Of a stretch of DNA of 64,000 nucleotides, positions 60,909 through 64,000 are shown one piece after another. Source of the stretch: Planctomycetia bacterium (GTDB lineage: Bacteria > Planctomycetota > Phycisphaerae > Phycisphaerales > SM1A02). The stretch is taken from the NCBI GenBank assembly GCA_005776885.1, contig SXOD01000011.1, positions 49,552 through 113,551 on the forward strand, written 5' to 3'. Below the pieces are notes generated by a model that was not told where the DNA came from, searched no databases, and was given only the letters and a program-made list of their open reading frames with translations. The translations under genes were made by a program, and so were the position numbers. Numbering within the stretch: position 1 is the first letter of the stretch; each line of letters starts with the position of its first letter.

Positions 60909-62267
60909 ATGCCCAAGGATGAGGCTCTTCAGCCAAGACAGCGCCGCGACGCGACTCCGCACTCTACGATCAGCAACAGCTCGGCAAAACCGGCCGCGGG
61001 GCCTTCCACCCCCCCAACCCAATCGCGAAAGCCAGCCGGAGAGAGCGCCCTGGGCAGGCTCGGCCGGGGCCTCGGCAACTTGATTCCAGTCGCCATTCCG
61101 AGGCCATCTGCCCCAGTGGCCCCAGTGGCCCCGGTGGCCCCGGTGGCCCCAGTGGCCGCGGTGGCCCCAGTGGCCTCAGCGGCCCCGGTGACCTCAGCCG
61201 CATCGGTCGTACCAGTCGGACCGGTGACGCTACGCGCGCAATCTGCGCAGGCAAGGGGAGCATTGACCACACGCCCAGCCACAAGCCGCGTTGAACTGAA
61301 GCCAGTGGCGTCTGCAACCGCGGCGACAGTTGCACCCGCGTCAGCACCGGCTCCCGCGTCAGCATCGGCACCATCCGCTGCCGCCGGCTCGACCCCCGGA
61401 TCGAACCAAGTCAGCCCCACCTCCAGCTCCAGTGAGGATTCTGAGCACTCCATCCGATCGATCCCACTCAACCGAATCGCACCGAACCGACTCCAGCCCA
61501 GAGCTACCTTCTCCGAGGACACGATCAAGGAGCTGGCAGCTTCCATCGAACAGGCTGGCCTCATCCAGCCGATCGTTGTTCGACCAACGCCAGATGGCCA
61601 GTTTGAGCTCATCGCAGGTGAACGGCGCCTCCGGGCCGCGCGGCACCTGAAGTGGGGAACCATCCCAGCACTTGTACGTCCGATAACCGATGAAGAGTCT
61701 GGTTATTGGTCACTAATCGAAAACGTTCAGCGTGAAGAACTGAACCCCATGGAGCGAGCCGAAGGGATGGATCGCCTGCGGACCCGCTTCGGCGTGACGC
61801 AATCGGCACTGGCAGAGAAACTTGGAATGGATCGGGCCACTGTCGCCAACCTTCTTCGACTGACGGACCTTGATCCCGCAACTGCCAGCCTCGTTCGGAA
61901 GGGTGCGCTTGCGCTCGGACACGCAAAGGTCTTGCTCGGCCTGGACGATTCCACGACGCGTGCACGGCTGGCCAAGCGATCGGCAGGGGAGGGGTGGTCT
62001 GTCCGTCAGTTGGAGTTGGAGGTGAAGGCTGCCTCCGCGGCCACGCCTCCGGCGCTCCCCGGCACCGGAAGCAATCGCCTCCCGCAACCGAGGAGCGTGT
62101 CGGCGCACATCGCCCACCTCGAGCGTGAACTTGGGGACCATCTCGGGACGCGAGTCACAATCAAGTTGGGTCGCAAGGCAGGCACCGGCAAGGTCGTGAT
62201 CGAGTTCTTCTCGCTCGACCAGTTCGATGGCCTCACCGATCGCATGGGCTACCGACCCGCAGGCTGA
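60909..62267 (+). CDS. parB: chromosome partitioning protein ParB
   Basis: A 452-residue ParB. After a long N-terminal extension (about 175 residues) rich in Pro, Ala and Val with a PVA repeat near residues 68-90, the ParB/Srx CTPase domain has IPLNRIAPNRLQPRATF, GLIQPIVVR and GERRLRAAR, followed by ENVQREELNPMERA and the helix-turn-helix (VTQSALAEKLGMDRATVANLLRL) that recognises parS. The C-terminal dimerisation domain ends in VVIEFFSLDQFDGLTDRM. It slides on DNA around parS and, with ParA, segregates origins. Typical ParB is ~290 residues, so the extension is unusual. No parA is adjacent. The start at 60909 follows the parS site. Confidence 0.95.
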   Translation: MPKDEALQPRQRRDATPHSTISNSSAKPAAGPSTPPTQSRKPAGESALGRLGRGLGNLIPVAIPRPSAPVAPVAPVAPVAPVAAVAPVASAAPVTSAASVVPVGPVTLRAQSAQARGALTTRPATSRVELKPVASATAATVAPASAPAPASASAPSAAAGSTPGSNQVSPTSSSSEDSEHSIRSIPLNRIAPNRLQPRATFSEDTIKELAASIEQAGLIQPIVVRPTPDGQFELIAGERRLRAARHLKWGTIPALVRPITDEESGYWSLIENVQREELNPMERAEGMDRLRTRFGVTQSALAEKLGMDRATVANLLRLTDLDPATASLVRKGALALGHAKVLLGLDDSTTRARLAKRSAGEGWSVRQLELEVKAASAATPPALPGTGSNRLPQPRSVSAHIAHLERELGDHLGTRVTIKLGRKAGTGKVVIEFFSLDQFDGLTDRMGYRPAG

Positions 62268-62295
62268 CGGACGCATCGGCCTACGATTGGCGCCC

Positions 62296-63015
62296 ATGAG
62301 TACACCACCCACTCTCGCCATCGTCGCTTTCGCGCTCTTGTCCCCCGCGCTTTTCTCCCCCGCGCTTTTCTCCCCCGCGCTTTTCTCCCCCGCGCTTTTC
62401 TCCCCCGCGCTTTTCTCCCCCGCGCTCTTGTCCCCCGCGCTTTTCTCCCCCGCGCTCAGCGCGCCGCCGCGCGCGCCGTCATTCGCCTCGCCGCGCATCC
62501 TCACCATCGACCCTGTGCACTCGTGCGCGCTCTTCCGCGTGCGACACATGGGCGCTGGCTACTTTTGGGGTCGATTCAACTCGGTGACAGGTACCGTGAC
62601 GCCAGATGGCGAGCAGTCGCTCATCCTCGACGTTGCGGTCGCCATCGATTCCGTCGATAGCGGCAATGACCAGTTGGACGCACACCTCAAGAGCCCAGAC
62701 TTTTTCAACGGCGTGGAGTTTCCGTCCATGACGTTCAAGTCGTCAGCCAGCGTGTCCAAGGGCAATGGCGCGTTCGAGGTGTCTGGCACGCTCACCATCA
62801 GGAACGTCTCGAAGGAGATCACCGTTCCAGTCGAGAGCTTTGGCGGCGTCGATGGACCCCGTGGCTTCAAGGCTGGCTACGAGGCGACGTTCACCATCAA
62901 GCGCAGCGAGTTTGGCGTGAGCTACGGCGTGGAACAGGGTGCGCTCGGCGATGACGTCCGAGTCATCGTCGGGATCGAGGCTGGAGAGCCCTCTCCCCGA
63001 AAACCGGGATCCTGA
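62296..63015 (+). CDS. YceI-family secreted protein with repeat signal peptide
   Basis: A 239-residue protein. The N-terminal signal region contains a pentapeptide repeat (SPALF) that forms its hydrophobic core, encoded by 15-bp units. The mature part is a YceI-type lipocalin-like barrel: LTIDPVHSCALFRVRHMGAGYFWGRFNSVTGTV, LDAHLKSPDFFNGVEFPSMTFKS, FEVSGTLTIRNVSKEITVPV and ATFTIKRSEFGVSYGV. YceI proteins bind isoprenoid quinone-like lipids in the periplasm. The start at 62296 is 28 bases after parB. It precedes a membrane protein by 17 bases. Confidence 0.88.
   Translation: MSTPPTLAIVAFALLSPALFSPALFSPALFSPALFSPALFSPALLSPALFSPALSAPPRAPSFASPRILTIDPVHSCALFRVRHMGAGYFWGRFNSVTGTVTPDGEQSLILDVAVAIDSVDSGNDQLDAHLKSPDFFNGVEFPSMTFKSSASVSKGNGAFEVSGTLTIRNVSKEITVPVESFGGVDGPRGFKAGYEATFTIKRSEFGVSYGVEQGALGDDVRVIVGIEAGEPSPRKPGS
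62332..62451 (+). repeat. 15-bp minisatellite inside a signal peptide
   Basis: Eight in-frame copies of a 15-bp unit (GCGCTTTTCTCCCCC, units at 62332, 62347, 62362, 62377, 62392, 62407, 62422, 62437; the first and seventh have CTTG for TTTC) followed by a partial ninth. They encode Ala-Leu-Phe/Leu-Ser-Pro steps in the hydrophobic core of the YceI signal peptide. Confidence 0.95.
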
Positions 63016-63032
63016 CGGCAAGGGAGCAGGGC

Positions 63033-63899
63033 ATGGAACAAGACCTGGTGCTCTTCGGTGTCATCGTGCCGGCGCTCATCGCGTTCGCGGTGTCGCTCGC
63101 ACCTCGCGCCGCATGGCATGGGCATCGACGCGATCTTCCTGCGGTCGAGTCGTGGGGACCCGCCGCAGCCATCGCTCTCGCGTTCCTGCTTTCGTTCTCG
63201 CACGTGGCGCAAGCGGGGGACTTTGGCTCGGAACGTTGGCACTCCCTCTCGTCGGCGCTGATGCTCGCGGGATTGGCGGCCATGCTCTGCTGGTGGCACC
63301 CACCACGAGGCGGGTTCTTCCTCGCGATGAGCGTCGCGTTCTGGTCGCTGCTGCTGCTGCAGCTTCCCGGTCACGACGGGGCAGCCTCACGCCTCGCCAC
63401 CGCTTCGATCGGTGCCCTCCTTGCGATGTCGATCATTCCGGCGTGCCGGACCCCTGGTGCTGTCGCTCCCGTCATCCTCGCCGCCGCCTTCCTGGCGATG
63501 TCTGCTGCCGCACTCGCTTCCGGGCACTCCAAGGTTGCGTTCATGGCGATGGCGTGCGGCGTCCTCCTTGCCTTGTTGGCGATCCCGGCATCGATCAACC
63601 GGCGGTTCGTGCTGGGTCCGGCTGCGGCGGGCGTTGCCGCCTCCGCCCTCGTTGCCTGTGCCGTCTTTGGATCGGCCTATGTCGACGTGAGTGCGGAGCG
63701 CCACGCGTGGTGGTGGTGGGCGGCCGCGCTCGCGCCAGGGTTGAGCGTCGCGCCATACCTCCTTGGCATCGCGAAGGATCGACCCTGCGCAAGAATGACC
63801 ATCGCTGCAATCGTTGTCTTCATCGCACTGGCGCCCGGCGTGGTGGCGAGCCTTGAAAGGCTCCGTGCCGTTGCCGCCGAGCTCTCGCAGCACGAATGA
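63033..63899 (+). CDS. polytopic membrane protein of unknown function
   Basis: A 288-residue protein with about eight hydrophobic segments (for example DLVLFGVIVPALIAFAVSLA, SWGPAAAIALAFLLSF, FFLAMSVAFWSLLLLQL, VAPVILAAAFLAMSAAALA, FMAMACGVLLALLAIP, WWWWAAALAPGLSVAPYLLG). Charged residues are few and mainly in loops. No known family motif is recognised. It starts 17 bases after the YceI gene and may be co-transcribed with parB and YceI. Confidence 0.7.
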   Translation: MEQDLVLFGVIVPALIAFAVSLAPRAAWHGHRRDLPAVESWGPAAAIALAFLLSFSHVAQAGDFGSERWHSLSSALMLAGLAAMLCWWHPPRGGFFLAMSVAFWSLLLLQLPGHDGAASRLATASIGALLAMSIIPACRTPGAVAPVILAAAFLAMSAAALASGHSKVAFMAMACGVLLALLAIPASINRRFVLGPAAAGVAASALVACAVFGSAYVDVSAERHAWWWWAAALAPGLSVAPYLLGIAKDRPCARMTIAAIVVFIALAPGVVASLERLRAVAAELSQHE

Positions 63900-63957
63900 G
63901 TGGAAGCGCGCTGGGGCACCAGACGCCGCGTGCACTCCCGCGCGCACTCTCGCGCAC

Positions 63958-64000
63958 CCACTCACCCACTCACTCGCTCACTCGCTCACTCGCTCACTCG
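63958..64000 (+). repeat. CTCACTCG-type 8-bp repeats running off the right edge
   Basis: Beginning with CACCCACTC variants, the last ~40 bases are near-perfect 8-bp repeats (CTCACTCG). They lie after the membrane protein gene and continue beyond the window, so the array length is unknown. Confidence 0.8.

Noticed and set aside
62332..62451. CRISPR array
   Set aside because: The repeats are head-to-tail 15-mers without spacers and lie in frame inside a coding sequence; no cas genes are present in the window.
1..64000. tRNA, rRNA, riboswitch, prophage or insertion sequence
   Set aside because: Intergenic gaps are short and none showed a cloverleaf, rRNA segment or known leader; no transposase, integrase or phage structural gene was recognised.

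Overview
The window is an origin-proximal piece of a high-GC (roughly two-thirds G+C by eye) bacterial chromosome, most likely a member of the Planctomycetota, probably class Phycisphaerae. Reasons: a secreted beta-helix protein ending in paired dockerin-like GDxNxDG...WG repeats, a DUF6677-type membrane protein, a DUF1080 lipoprotein, an ECF sigma factor next to a giant VIT/VWA envelope protein, and a long MoxR/DUF58/BatA/VWA operon joined to a secreted prenyltransferase-fold protein. dnaA (25.6-27.0 kb) and parB with a perfect parS palindrome (60.9-62.3 kb) place the window near the replication origin. No phage genes, insertion sequences, CRISPR arrays, rRNA or tRNA genes were seen.

Layout. 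0-13 kb: a lipoprotein running off the left edge, a FlgM-like protein, an exported beta-CASP metallohydrolase, a DUF4143 ATPase, an operon of two amidohydrolase-type proteins plus a PDZ lipoprotein, and a minus-strand operon dapB - non-catalytic M16 protein - small protein. 12.8-16 kb: a 35-residue lysine-rich peptide gene with its own terminator, ferredoxin, small membrane proteins and a DEAD-box helicase. 16-27 kb: lemA-M48 peptidase-pcp-lipA, a PilZ protein, and a minus-strand chain HPt - REC-GGDEF - recO - catalytic M16, then an RNase Z-like hydrolase and dnaA. 27.4-40.9 kb: eight co-directional genes, nearly all overlapping by 1-8 bases, from a MoxR ATPase to secreted and membrane proteins. 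40.6-48.8 kb: comEC, trpD, lgt, polyphosphate glucokinase, a cysteine-rich membrane protein and two aldehyde dehydrogenase-type genes. 48.8-55.5 kb: a beta-helix gene, ECF sigma factor and VIT/VWA gene lying between two copies of the same ~75-bp palindrome. 55.5-58.9 kb: deoC and small envelope genes, an MBL hydrolase and a DUF1080 lipoprotein. 58.9-64 kb: a second beta-CASP protein, a repeat-rich parS region, parB, a YceI protein and a membrane protein.

Themes. Many stop/start overlaps (ATGA, TGATG) indicate translational coupling. Three enzyme families (amidohydrolase, M16, aldehyde dehydrogenase) each have a member with catalytic residues and one without. Short in-frame tandem repeats are common, notably inside two signal peptides (37.7 and 62.3 kb) and at a convergent gene junction (40.8 kb) where the same 12-bp repeat would be read in both directions. 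All function calls come from reading motifs by eye; no database search was possible.
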